Of a stretch of 20,877 nucleotides of DNA, positions 1-5,584 are shown piece after piece (positions within the stretch are counted from its first letter, which is position 1; every line of letters starts with the position of its first letter). The notes beneath the pieces are model-generated. The model was not told the DNA's origin and ran no database searches. It saw only the letters and a program-made list of their open reading frames with translations. The position numbers and the translations under genes are program-made. This DNA comes from a virus. The stretch spans positions 1 through 20,877 of the IMG/VR virus record IMGVR_UViG_3300007540_000157; one strand, written 5' to 3'.

Positions 1-119
1 CTGCAAAGAGACGTAAGTCATATTGTGCACGATCAGCGGGGCAAATGAAACAATTTCCTAAAGCTGCAAAGAATCCTAATAGTAGATTAAGACAAGCTAG
101 AAGAAGGTGGAAGTGCTAA
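1..119 (+). CDS. small basic phage protein, C-terminal part (5' end outside window)
   Basis: The reading frame is open from base 3 to a TAA at 117-119, giving 38 residues; the beginning lies before the window. The peptide is rich in Lys and Arg and contains SYCARSAGQMKQFPKAA followed by PNSRLRQARRRWKC. I recognise this as a short basic protein common in marine phages, with a closely conserved C-terminus and no known function. It has two Cys residues, one near the visible start and one as the last residue. The stop overlaps the next start as TAATG, which suggests translational coupling. The conservation of the motif makes a real gene likely despite the small size; any role, such as nucleic acid binding, would be a guess from charge alone. 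Confidence 0.65.
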   Translation, partial: AKRRKSYCARSAGQMKQFPKAAKNPNSRLRQARRRWKC

Positions 120-358
120 TGAACACTAAAGAGATTTCAACTGGTGTAATGATAGTTTTATTTGCAGGTGCGATTGGATGGTCTGTATCAACTTTAATTG
201 AGGTTGATAAAAGAACAGCTATTATGGCAGAAAAAGTATCTGAAAATCACAAAATGATAAAACCTTTATGGGAAGATTTTATTAGGAGAAAGCAAGATGG
301 TTATGTCGAGAGGTTCGATGAGCAAACAAATAGCAAAGTCGGTTTCAAGTGGAAATAA
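119..358 (+). CDS. small single-pass membrane protein, function unknown
   Basis: A 79-residue protein. Residues about 9-29 (GVMIVLFAGAIGWSVSTLI) form one hydrophobic segment, followed by a charged, probably helical tail (residues 30-60) and a basic C-terminus ending FKWK. I chose the ATG at 119 over an in-frame GTG at 107 because it overlaps the preceding stop (TAATG) and has an AGAAGG ribosome binding site about 10 nt upstream. The shape (short N-terminal stretch, one membrane helix, charged tail) resembles small phage membrane proteins such as pinholins or spanin parts, but no specific motif supports that. It lies far from the endolysin at the other end of the window, which weakens the lysis idea. 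Confidence 0.65.
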   Translation: MNTKEISTGVMIVLFAGAIGWSVSTLIEVDKRTAIMAEKVSENHKMIKPLWEDFIRRKQDGYVERFDEQTNSKVGFKWK

Positions 359-413
359 AAAACGACCAAAAAGAAAACGAAAAACAAAAAATATTCAGAG
401 GAAGTCCTGTTAA
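297..413 (+). CDS. overlapping small basic protein with an RGSM motif
   Basis: A 38-residue frame beginning MVMSRGSMSKQIAKSV and ending in a Lys/Arg-rich tail. It overlaps the end of the membrane protein gene by 62 nt in another frame. Support comes from an AGGAGA ribosome binding site at 283-288, 8 nt before the ATG at 297, and from the RGSMSKQI motif, which resembles the start of short basic proteins I know from marine phages. The ATG at 303 is an alternative start, giving 36 residues. It also overlaps the less certain frame at 349-531. The gene is very short and its function is unknown. Confidence 0.45.
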   Translation: MVMSRGSMSKQIAKSVSSGNKKRPKRKRKTKNIQRKSC

Positions 414-531
414 GTACTGTTTAAATTGTAAAAAGAAAAGATGGACTTGTACTTGTTATAAGGTCAGTGGATTAGAGGAGTTAAGAAGTGCCAAAAGACG
501 CATGTTATCGCAAAGTAAAAGCAAGATTTAA
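349..531 (+). CDS. possible small Cys-rich (zinc-ribbon-like) protein
   Basis: A 60-residue frame from a GTG. It carries YCLNC and CTC (pattern C-x2-C-x6-C-x-C), which could bind a metal. Against it: there is no visible ribosome binding site before the GTG, the N-terminal part is low-complexity Lys/Glu/Gln, and it overlaps the 297-413 frame by 65 nt and the better supported gene at 488 by 44 nt. Without it, though, the stretch 414-487 would be the largest unexplained gap in the left arm, and the Cys spacing is not what random AT-rich sequence usually gives. Function unknown; reality uncertain. Confidence 0.35.
   Translation: MEIKNDQKENEKQKIFRGSPVKYCLNCKKKRWTCTCYKVSGLEELRSAKRRMLSQSKSKI
474..480 (+). 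promoter_or_regulatory. ribosome binding site that fixes the GTG start at 488
   Basis: AGAGGAG lies 7 nt before GTG at 488. No ATG precedes the conserved N-terminal motif of this frame, so this site decides the start. Confidence 0.65.
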
Positions 532-748
532 AGTTTTTCCAAGTGCTTATGCTGGAGGTGCGATTGCAAAATGTCGTAAGGTAGGTGCTGCTAATTATGG
601 GAATAAGTCTAAGAAAAAAGCAGAGGGTGGTGTAATTACTGCTAAACAAGGTAAGGCTTTTACAAAAAGAAAATCAAAAAACAAAAATATTGCAAGAGGT
701 TGTGGTCAAGTTTTAAATGAAAGACGTAAGGTCACAAAGTATAGATAA
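488..748 (+). CDS. small basic phage protein with the CYRKVK...PSAYAGGA motif
   Basis: An 86-residue, strongly basic protein with a GTG start supported by the AGAGGAG site just upstream. Residues 4-35 (DACYRKVKARF, then PSAYAGGAIAKCRKVGAANYG) match a short domain I know from marine phages and also from large eukaryotic DNA viruses, with its two conserved Cys (residues 6 and 29 by count) and the PSAYA core. The C-terminal half is low-complexity, Lys/Arg-rich, with RGCGQVLNERRKVTKYR at the end, itself a familiar tail of phage proteins of this kind. The biochemical role is unknown. Nucleic acid binding or packaging would fit the charge but is not shown. The stop overlaps the next start as TAATG. 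Confidence 0.75.
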   Translation: MPKDACYRKVKARFKVFPSAYAGGAIAKCRKVGAANYGNKSKKKAEGGVITAKQGKAFTKRKSKNKNIARGCGQVLNERRKVTKYR

Positions 749-1026
749 TGGCAGTAAGAAAGACAAAAGCAGGTCTAGCCTTAAAGAGATGGTTTAAGGA
801 AGATTGGAAAGACGTAAAGACGGGTAAAGCATGTGGTCGTAAAAAAGGTGAGAAAAGAGGTACGCCTTATTGTCGCCCAAGTAAAAGAGTGTCTTCTAAA
901 ACTCCGAAAACTGCTTCGGAGATGACTTCTGCTGAAAAACGTAGTAGAATAAATCAAAAGAATAAATTAGGTCAACCAGCAGGTAAGCCAAGACGAGTTA
1001 AATCACTAAAGAGAAGGAAAAAATAA
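748..1026 (+). CDS. small basic phage protein with the CGRKKGEKR...CRPSKRVSSKTPKT motif
   Basis: A 92-residue protein, nearly one third Lys plus Arg. The core is WFKEDWKDVKTGKACGRK, then GEKRGTPYCRPSKRVSSKTP at about residues 33-53. I recognise this as a widespread short domain of marine phages and some giant viruses. It has two conserved Cys (CGR and YCRPS) and the aromatic WFKxxW pair at the front. The N-terminal start MAVRKTKAGLALKRW is also typical. No enzymatic motif is visible. Start and stop both overlap neighbours in TAATG junctions, so it sits in a chain of coupled microgenes. Function unknown. Confidence 0.75.
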   Translation: MAVRKTKAGLALKRWFKEDWKDVKTGKACGRKKGEKRGTPYCRPSKRVSSKTPKTASEMTSAEKRSRINQKNKLGQPAGKPRRVKSLKRRKK

Positions 1027-1175
1027 TGCCTATAGTTATTCAAGAAAAATTTAAAAACACAAATAAGAAAAAAGATAAAGTTGGTGGTGGTGGAATGGAC
1101 ATTGCTAAAACAACTAAAAAGAAGAAGCCTGTTAAAGCAATGATGGGAAAATCCATGAAAATGAAAAAGAAGTAA
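1026..1175 (+). CDS. 49-residue Lys-rich protein, function unknown
   Basis: An open frame between two well supported genes, starting inside the preceding stop (TAATG at 1024-1028) and ending directly before the ATG at 1176. The peptide starts MPIVIQEKFKNTNKKKDKV, has a GGGGMDI middle and ends in MMGKSMKMKKK. It fills exactly the space between its neighbours, which is the main argument that it is real. It looks like the other basic microgenes to its left but lacks Cys. No function can be assigned. Confidence 0.6.
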   Translation: MPIVIQEKFKNTNKKKDKVGGGGMDIAKTTKKKKPVKAMMGKSMKMKKK

Positions 1176-1841
1176 ATGGCAACATCAAATTCAAGAGATT
1201 TCGACTTAGATGTCGGTGAAATAATAGAAGAAGCTTATGAGCGTTGTGGCTTGGAAATGCGTACTGGGTATGACGCAAAAACAGCTAGACGTTCATTAAA
1301 CCTTATGTTTGCTGATTGGGCAAACAGAGGTTTAAATATGTGGACAGTCACACAAGACACTAAATCTATTACTTCTGGTACGGCAACTTATTCTTTCGAT
1401 GCTACTCATGTCGATCTCTTGGAAGTTGTTTTAAGAAATAGTAGTGGAACTGATTTTACTTTAACTCAAATGAGTCGAAGTGAGTATCTAACTATTCCTA
1501 ATAAATCAACCACTGGGCAGCCAAGTCAATATTTCTTTGATAGACAAGTAACTCCTACAATAACTTTGTGGGCAACACCGAATGCTACTTATACTCTTGT
1601 TTATTATTATGTAAGACGTATTCAAGATGCAGACACTTTAGTTAATACAACGGATACACCATTCAGATTTTTACCTTGTATGGTAGCAGGTCTTGCATAT
1701 TATCTAGCTATGAAAAGAGCACCCGAAAGAGTCCAGCTATTAAAAGCCGTTTATGAAGAAGAATTTCAAAGAGCAGCAGCCGAGGATGCAAATAGTACTC
1801 CTTTAAAACTAACACCTAGCATGACGTACTATAGTTATTGA
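1176..1841 (+). CDS. head-tail adaptor-like protein (connector, first copy)
   Basis: A 221-residue protein. Residues 10-50 form a helical region (GEIIEEAYERCGLEMRTGYD, then ARRSLNLMFADWANRG). A beta region follows with TATYSFDATHVDLLEV, and then TLWATPNATYTLVYYYVRRI. A C-terminal helical pair (LPCMVAGLAYYLAMKRAPE, then LLKAVYEEEFQRAA) closes it. This layout is that of the phage adaptor family (comparable in role to P22 gp4 or the adaptor of SU10-like podoviruses), which binds under the portal and connects it to the tail. The family call is from motif recognition. A second, diverged protein with the same layout is at 2650-3297. The start directly follows the preceding stop; the ribosome binding site is weak (AAAGAAG). 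Confidence 0.7.
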   Translation: MATSNSRDFDLDVGEIIEEAYERCGLEMRTGYDAKTARRSLNLMFADWANRGLNMWTVTQDTKSITSGTATYSFDATHVDLLEVVLRNSSGTDFTLTQMSRSEYLTIPNKSTTGQPSQYFFDRQVTPTITLWATPNATYTLVYYYVRRIQDADTLVNTTDTPFRFLPCMVAGLAYYLAMKRAPERVQLLKAVYEEEFQRAAAEDANSTPLKLTPSMTYYSY

Positions 1842-1842
1842 T

Positions 1843-2079
1843 ATGACAAATATAATAGAAACAAAATTTGGAACATTGGTTAACACAAGCAAGATAGCTT
1901 CTGGTAGTGCTTCTACTATAAAGAAGTCTGGAGCATTCTATAATTTTTCTATCAGAGTTGATAATGACGATATTCGTGAGTACTCGTTTACAGATTTAGC
2001 AAGAGCTGAATACATGAGAAGAGTTATGATTGGGCATTTAGAAGAAAAAATTAAGATGAGTTTTAAGAAAAATGGCTAG
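1843..2079 (+). CDS. small hypothetical protein
   Basis: A 78-residue protein starting 1 nt after the stop of the adaptor-like gene and overlapping the next gene by 8 nt. It has no membrane segment, signal or known motif. The middle (AFYNFSIRVDNDDIREYSFT) looks like two short beta strands, followed by a helical Arg/Glu-rich part (LARAEYMRRVMIGHLEEKI). Tight packing between two virion genes suggests a small structural or assembly role, but nothing in the sequence shows it. Confidence 0.6.
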   Translation: MTNIIETKFGTLVNTSKIASGSASTIKKSGAFYNFSIRVDNDDIREYSFTDLARAEYMRRVMIGHLEEKIKMSFKKNG

Positions 2080-2590
2080 ATACGCAACAGGAAAAAAAGC
2101 ATGGGGTTTTTCAGATCGTTCTGGATTTCGTTATCGTTTGCGAGAAATGAAAACCGAATGGAATGGTTTGAAGGTTGGTCCTGATGAATATGAAGCTAAA
2201 CATCCACAGTTAGAGCCTAATCATCCAGGTCCAGATCCTACAGCCTTGTATCAACCACGAGTTACAAGTCGCACAGAAGTGACCGTAGAGAATCTTCTTG
2301 GCTTAAATCCATTTAAAGTAAATAGCATAGGAACTTCTACAATTATTGTTACTGAAAAAAATCATGGTAGATCAGGTGGTGACACTGTTAGATTTAGAAA
2401 ATGTCAACCCTTCTTCGGTTTTTCTAGAACAACTTTAGAGTCAGCTTCTGGTCACACAGTGGTTGTAACACCCGCCACGGATGAAAATACTTACATTATT
2501 TCTCTTTTATCTAGTGGTGAAACTTCAACAACTGTTGGATCTGGAGGAGGTGGTAGAGCCACTGCTGGCCCAGTTACATTGGAGGCATAA
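2072..2590 (+). CDS. conserved marine-phage virion-associated protein with C-terminal beta module
   Basis: 172 residues. Residues 1-60 contain YATGKKAWGFSDRSGFRYR, then MKTEWNGLKVGPDEYEAKHP and QLEP, a conserved block I know from marine and alphaproteobacterial phages, usually beside the adaptor genes. Residues about 79-165 are a separate beta-rich module with HGRSGGDTVRF and, further on, NTYIISL. The same pattern recurs at the front of the gp10-like protein at 10545 (HGALANDFVTF, then NSYIITL), so the module is shared between two virion proteins. The C-terminus is Gly-rich. The start overlaps the upstream gene by 8 nt. A run of seven A at 2093-2099 lies near the 5' end but the frame continues through it. 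The biochemical role is unknown. Confidence 0.65.
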   Translation: MARYATGKKAWGFSDRSGFRYRLREMKTEWNGLKVGPDEYEAKHPQLEPNHPGPDPTALYQPRVTSRTEVTVENLLGLNPFKVNSIGTSTIIVTEKNHGRSGGDTVRFRKCQPFFGFSRTTLESASGHTVVVTPATDENTYIISLLSSGETSTTVGSGGGGRATAGPVTLEA

Positions 2591-2653
2591 ATGAAGTTGA
2601 CAAGTTATGATGCTACGGCTAATGTTGGAACAGTTACAGTGAGTACATCATGA
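2591..2653 (+). CDS. possible 20-residue minigene or gene remnant
   Basis: An ATG directly after the stop of the preceding gene opens a 20-codon frame (MKLTSYDATANVGTVTVSTS) whose TGA overlaps the next start as ATGA. Placement is exactly as for a coupled gene, yet the product is tiny. NVGTVTV resembles the beta repeats of other marine-phage structural proteins, so this may be what is left of a longer beta-repeat protein. It may also serve only to couple translation of the next gene. Reality as a protein gene is uncertain. Confidence 0.3.
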   Translation: MKLTSYDATANVGTVTVSTS

Positions 2654-3297
2654 GTTTTACAAACACCACACTTACACAATCAATACAAGATTGGACTGAA
2701 AATGATGAGTCTACTTTTGTTGCAGAGATTCCTTTTTTTATAAAAAATGCAGAAGAAAGAATTTTCAAATCAATTGATCTTGACTACTTTAGAAAAAATG
2801 TAAGTGGTACTATGACTTCTAGTAATAAATTTCTAGAAAAGCCATCGGACTATTTAGCATCTTTTTCTCTATCTTATGTTGACTCAAGCAGTAATAATGT
2901 TTTTCTTTTACAGAAAGATGTGAATTTTATACAAGAATATAACCCTAATCCATCAACCACTGGCTCTCCCAAGTATTATGCATCGTATGATGTGGACAGC
3001 TTTATAGTAGCCCCTACTCCAGATTCTAGTTATGCAGTGGAATTACATTACTTTTATAGACCTGCTTCATTGACAACTGTTGATTCTGGTACAACTTGGA
3101 TAAGCACCAATGCTTCAGATGCCTTACTTTATGCTTGTTTAATTGAAGCCTATACTTTTATGAAAGGCGAGCAAGATATACTACAACTATATACGTCAAG
3201 ATTTACTGAAGCCTTATCTAGATTAAAAGTTTATGGCGAAGGTCAAGAAAACGCTGATGCTTATAGAGATGGATTACCTAGAGTCAGAAGGCAGTAA
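2650..3297 (+). CDS. head-tail adaptor-like protein (connector, second copy)
   Basis: 215 residues. The N-terminus is helical (IQDWTENDESTFVAEIPFFI, then AEERIFKSIDLD), typical of the phage adaptor family common in marine podoviruses. The middle is beta (FLEKPSDYLASFSLSYV, then DSFIVAPTPDSSYAVELHYF). The end is helical (ALLYACLIEAYTFMK, then LQLYTSRFTEALSRLKVY). The protein shares order and landmarks with the 1176-1841 product: STTG-x-P before a strand, a TPN/TPD turn, an aromatic YY/FYR strand end, and a closing amphipathic helix. The probable role is a ring between portal and tail. The start overlaps the stop of the minigene (ATGA). A weaker alternative is that the two copies contact different neighbours (adaptor and nozzle). 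Confidence 0.7.
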   Translation: MSFTNTTLTQSIQDWTENDESTFVAEIPFFIKNAEERIFKSIDLDYFRKNVSGTMTSSNKFLEKPSDYLASFSLSYVDSSSNNVFLLQKDVNFIQEYNPNPSTTGSPKYYASYDVDSFIVAPTPDSSYAVELHYFYRPASLTTVDSGTTWISTNASDALLYACLIEAYTFMKGEQDILQLYTSRFTEALSRLKVYGEGQENADAYRDGLPRVRRQ

Positions 3298-3300
3298 AGG
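3296..3300 (+). promoter_or_regulatory. ribosome binding site supporting the GTG start at 3308
   Basis: AAAGG, 7 nt before GTG at 3308. It overlaps the stop codon of the upstream adaptor gene. It favours this start over in-frame ATGs at 3233 and 3269 that would overlap that gene. Confidence 0.5.
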
Positions 3301-3307
3301 TACCAAA

Positions 3308-4015
3308 GTGAAAGATAAAAGTGTAGCAATCGTTGGGCTAGGTAATAGCTTTTCAGAATATATTTTAGCGAAAATTAGAAGTGAACATTTTGATGAAGTC
3401 TGGGCAATAAACTCAATGTCTGGTGTTATATATCATGACAAGTGTTTTATGATGGATCCACCTTCTCGTTTCTTGGATCAAAAGTTTGCAGGCAAGCAAA
3501 CAAACATTATGAAAGAAAGGTTAGAAAAAAAACTCAACATACCTATATTTTCGTGTGTCTTAGATGAGAGATGTCCAGATGTTGTTGAGTATCCATTGCA
3601 AGAAGTTCTTGAAAAAACTAAATATGCATACTTAAATAATACTGTTGCCTACAGTATTGCTTATGCCGTAGCACAAGAAGTATCGGATATTCATTTATAT
3701 GGCATTGATTTTACTCATAAGAATGTAGCTTTCGCTGAAGCAGGAAGAGCTTGTTGTGAGTTTTGGTTAGCTATAGCTACTGCCAAAGGGATAAAAATTC
3801 ATGTGGCACACAACTCTTCTTTGCTAGATACTAATGTTCCAGATGAAGAAAAATTGTATGGCTATCATAGACTAGATGATCCCATCGTTTCAACAGTCAC
3901 ACAAGGTAGTATGTTGATTACAAGAAAATCTAAACTAGAACCACCAAACCCAATAGAAGAAACACCTAACATAGTTGGCAGAAAAGATATACCAGGAGTA
4001 ACTTATGAGGAGTAA
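3308..4015 (+). CDS. Rossmann-like enzyme-type protein (DUF115/MptE- or sialyltransferase-like)
   Basis: 235 residues from the GTG at 3308. The first strand and Gly-rich loop (SVAIVGLGNSFSEY) and later NNTVAYSIAYAVAQE, LYGIDFTH and AEAGRACCEFWLAIATAKG give the order of a Rossmann-type alpha/beta protein. The GxGxS loop and the LYGIDF strand recall the DUF115/MptE group and bacterial sialyltransferases of the CST-I kind. The part ending LLDTNVPDEEKLYGYHRLDD is strongly conserved in versions I know from marine phages. The last 35 residues look disordered. The substrate is unknown; sugar-nucleotide or pterin chemistry are both possible. It sits inside a virion cluster between an adaptor and a small conserved gene, so it may act on host surface sugars or on virion proteins, or be expressed with late genes as an auxiliary function. 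Confidence 0.55.
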   Translation: MKDKSVAIVGLGNSFSEYILAKIRSEHFDEVWAINSMSGVIYHDKCFMMDPPSRFLDQKFAGKQTNIMKERLEKKLNIPIFSCVLDERCPDVVEYPLQEVLEKTKYAYLNNTVAYSIAYAVAQEVSDIHLYGIDFTHKNVAFAEAGRACCEFWLAIATAKGIKIHVAHNSSLLDTNVPDEEKLYGYHRLDDPIVSTVTQGSMLITRKSKLEPPNPIEETPNIVGRKDIPGVTYEE

Positions 4016-4017
4016 AA

Positions 4018-4305
4018 ATGTTTGAATTAGGTATAAGCACTGTAGGAAGTGTTAATGTTATGACTTCAGATAAAGGAGGTTTAACAAATGAACAAGTTGC
4101 TGATCTAGCCGTTGATAAAATAGTTAGTATTTCTGATCAAGCTCCAGCACATATTAGGCAACAAGCAAATCAATTCAGAGAACATTTAAAGAATGTTCTG
4201 TATCATTACCTGCTCTTGGCAAGAAAAGAAGAGCGTGGTAGTATAATTCAAGTTCTAGAATCAAGTGGTCATAAAGAAATGGCTGAATATATAAGGAGAT
4301 TATAA
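4018..4305 (+). CDS. conserved small marine-phage protein starting MFELG-STVGSVNV
   Basis: 95 residues, with a GAGGAG ribosome binding site just before the ATG. The N-terminus MFELGISTVGSVNVMTS is a recognisable block of a short family found in pelagiphages and cyanophages. The rest is helical: EQVADLAVDKIVSISDQAP, then a long amphipathic helix, ending in HKEMAEYIRRL. No enzymatic or DNA-binding motif is seen. Its position between the Rossmann-like protein and a conserved structural protein is typical of the family as I remember it. Function unknown; a minor virion or assembly factor is plausible. Confidence 0.65.
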   Translation: MFELGISTVGSVNVMTSDKGGLTNEQVADLAVDKIVSISDQAPAHIRQQANQFREHLKNVLYHYLLLARKEERGSIIQVLESSGHKEMAEYIRRL

Positions 4306-4306
4306 G

Positions 4307-4771
4307 ATGGCAATAGCCCAAGCAATGTGCAATTCTTTTAAAAAAGAATTAATGTTAGGCACACACAATTTCGCAACAAACGGAAATGATTTTAAATTAG
4401 CACTTTATGCAGAAGGTAGTGGTGGTAAATCATCAACAACTGCTACTTTAGGCTTTGGAACAACTGCATATACGACAACTGGAGAAATTGCAAATAGTGG
4501 TAGTTATACTGCTGGTGGTGGAGCTTTAACAAAAGTAGCTCCGTCTGTAGCTACTTCTACTTCTACTGCAACAGCTTTTGCAGATTTTGCAGATATAAGT
4601 TTTACAACTGCAACAATTACGGCTATGGGTGCATTAATATATAATGACACTAATGGTAATAAGTCTGTATGTGTTTTAGATTTTACATCTAATAAAACAT
4701 CTACATCTGGAACATTTACAGTTCAGTTTCCAACAGCAGATGCAACTAATGCGATTATAAGGATAGCCTAA
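4307..4771 (+). CDS. conserved phage structural protein, beta-rich
   Basis: 154 residues with a good AAGGAG ribosome binding site 8 nt before the ATG. After a short helix (MAIAQAMCNSFKKELMLGTH) the protein is almost all beta, rich in Thr, Ser, Gly and Ala: FKLALYAEGSG, then TAMGALIYND, VCVLDFTSNKTSTSG and FPTADATNAIIRIA. I know this family as a common small virion protein of marine phages; the IRIA C-terminus is characteristic. It lies directly upstream of the appendage genes and abuts the next start. The exact position in the particle (tail decoration or fibre base) cannot be told from sequence. Confidence 0.65.
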   Translation: MAIAQAMCNSFKKELMLGTHNFATNGNDFKLALYAEGSGGKSSTTATLGFGTTAYTTTGEIANSGSYTAGGGALTKVAPSVATSTSTATAFADFADISFTTATITAMGALIYNDTNGNKSVCVLDFTSNKTSTSGTFTVQFPTADATNAIIRIA

Positions 4772-5584
4772 ATGTCAAATTCTACCTTACAGGGTTGGGG
4801 TAGAGGCACATGGGGTCAAGGTCCTTGGAATGAGGAAATAAATGTTGTTGTTACTGGACTAGTAGGAACAACTGGTTTAGGCACTCCAAGTGGGATACCA
4901 GGTGTAAATGTAGCTGCAACAGGTATTTCTGCAACAACCTCCATAAGCCAAACTGGTGCTGGTACAGTTACCTATGCTGTTACTGTTGTTTCTGGCAATC
5001 CTTCAAATCATCCATATTACAATCAGGGATCTACTAACAAGTATGCCATTGATGGATCAACGGCATCAGGAGATGTTGTCTTAACCTTATATGAAGGCAA
5101 CACATATAAGTTTGATCAAAGCGACAGTAGTAATGATGGGCATCCACTTAGATTTTATTTAGATGCAGCTAAAGGTACGGCTTATACTACGGGAGTAACT
5201 ACTAATGGAACTCCAGGTCAAGCGGGTGCTTACACTCAAATAACAGTAGCTGACGGTGCACCAACATTATTTTATCAATGTAGTAGTCACTCCTTAATGG
5301 GAGCAACGGCTAATACTCTAGGTATCCCTAATGTTTCAACAACAACGGGAGCATCAGTAACTAATGTTATTGGTACAACAGCGTTAGGTTCAGAAACTGT
5401 TTTTACAGAAGTAACAGTGGGTGTTACATTAGCAGCAGCACAAACAACACTAGATAGTGTTGTCACAATACCACAATGTGTGGTATTCTTAACTGGAATT
5501 AGTGCTACTGGTGGCACTGGAGAAGAATTAGTATATAGTTTAATAGTTCCAGATCAAATAGCTAACTGGCGAGAGGTGGCATAA
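4772..5584 (+). CDS. beta-rich virion protein with an embedded cupredoxin-like copper site
   Basis: 270 residues. The start has the WGRGTWGQGPWNEE motif seen in many marine-phage structural proteins. Residues 26-58 hold short beta repeats (VTGLVGTTGLGTP, TGISATTS). Residues about 66-183 look like a cupredoxin: a strand pair with DVVLTLYEGNTYKFDQSD, then GHPLRF, and finally LFYQCSSHSLMG. The likely type I copper ligands His124, Cys170, His173 and Met176 are all present. The C-terminal part repeats the first motif (IGTTALGSETV, TGISATGGTG) and ends IVPDQIANWREVA, a typical ending in this family. It abuts the gene before and overlaps the next start by 1 nt. Copper or another ligand could be bound, or the fold could be purely structural. 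A virion location is inferred from its neighbours. Confidence 0.65.
   Translation: MSNSTLQGWGRGTWGQGPWNEEINVVVTGLVGTTGLGTPSGIPGVNVAATGISATTSISQTGAGTVTYAVTVVSGNPSNHPYYNQGSTNKYAIDGSTASGDVVLTLYEGNTYKFDQSDSSNDGHPLRFYLDAAKGTAYTTGVTTNGTPGQAGAYTQITVADGAPTLFYQCSSHSLMGATANTLGIPNVSTTTGASVTNVIGTTALGSETVFTEVTVGVTLAAAQTTLDSVVTIPQCVVFLTGISATGGTGEELVYSLIVPDQIANWREVA
5467..5487 (+). repeat. perfect 9-bp inverted repeat inside a gene
   Basis: AATACCACA and TGTGGTATT are separated by ATG. The hairpin lies in the coding sequence of the cupredoxin-containing protein and is not followed by a T run, so it is not a normal terminator. It may be chance. Confidence 0.4.

Noticed and set aside
107-118. GTG at 107 as start of the small membrane protein
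   Set aside because: The ATG at 119 has the better spacing to AGAAGG and overlaps the upstream stop as TAATG; the four extra residues add nothing recognisable.
303-325. GGTTCGA, which resembles a tRNA T-loop
   Set aside because: No matching acceptor, D or anticodon arms around it; it lies in overlapping coding frames.
2093-2099. Run of seven A as a programmed frameshift site
   Set aside because: The frame of the conserved protein runs straight through, and no useful alternative product follows in the other frames. The same applies to the A run near 18548.
3233-3307. ATG at 3233 or 3269 as start of the Rossmann-like gene
   Set aside because: These would overlap the adaptor-like gene by 65 or 29 nt and put 13-25 unrelated residues before the conserved first strand; GTG 3308 follows the stop with a ribosome binding site at the right distance.
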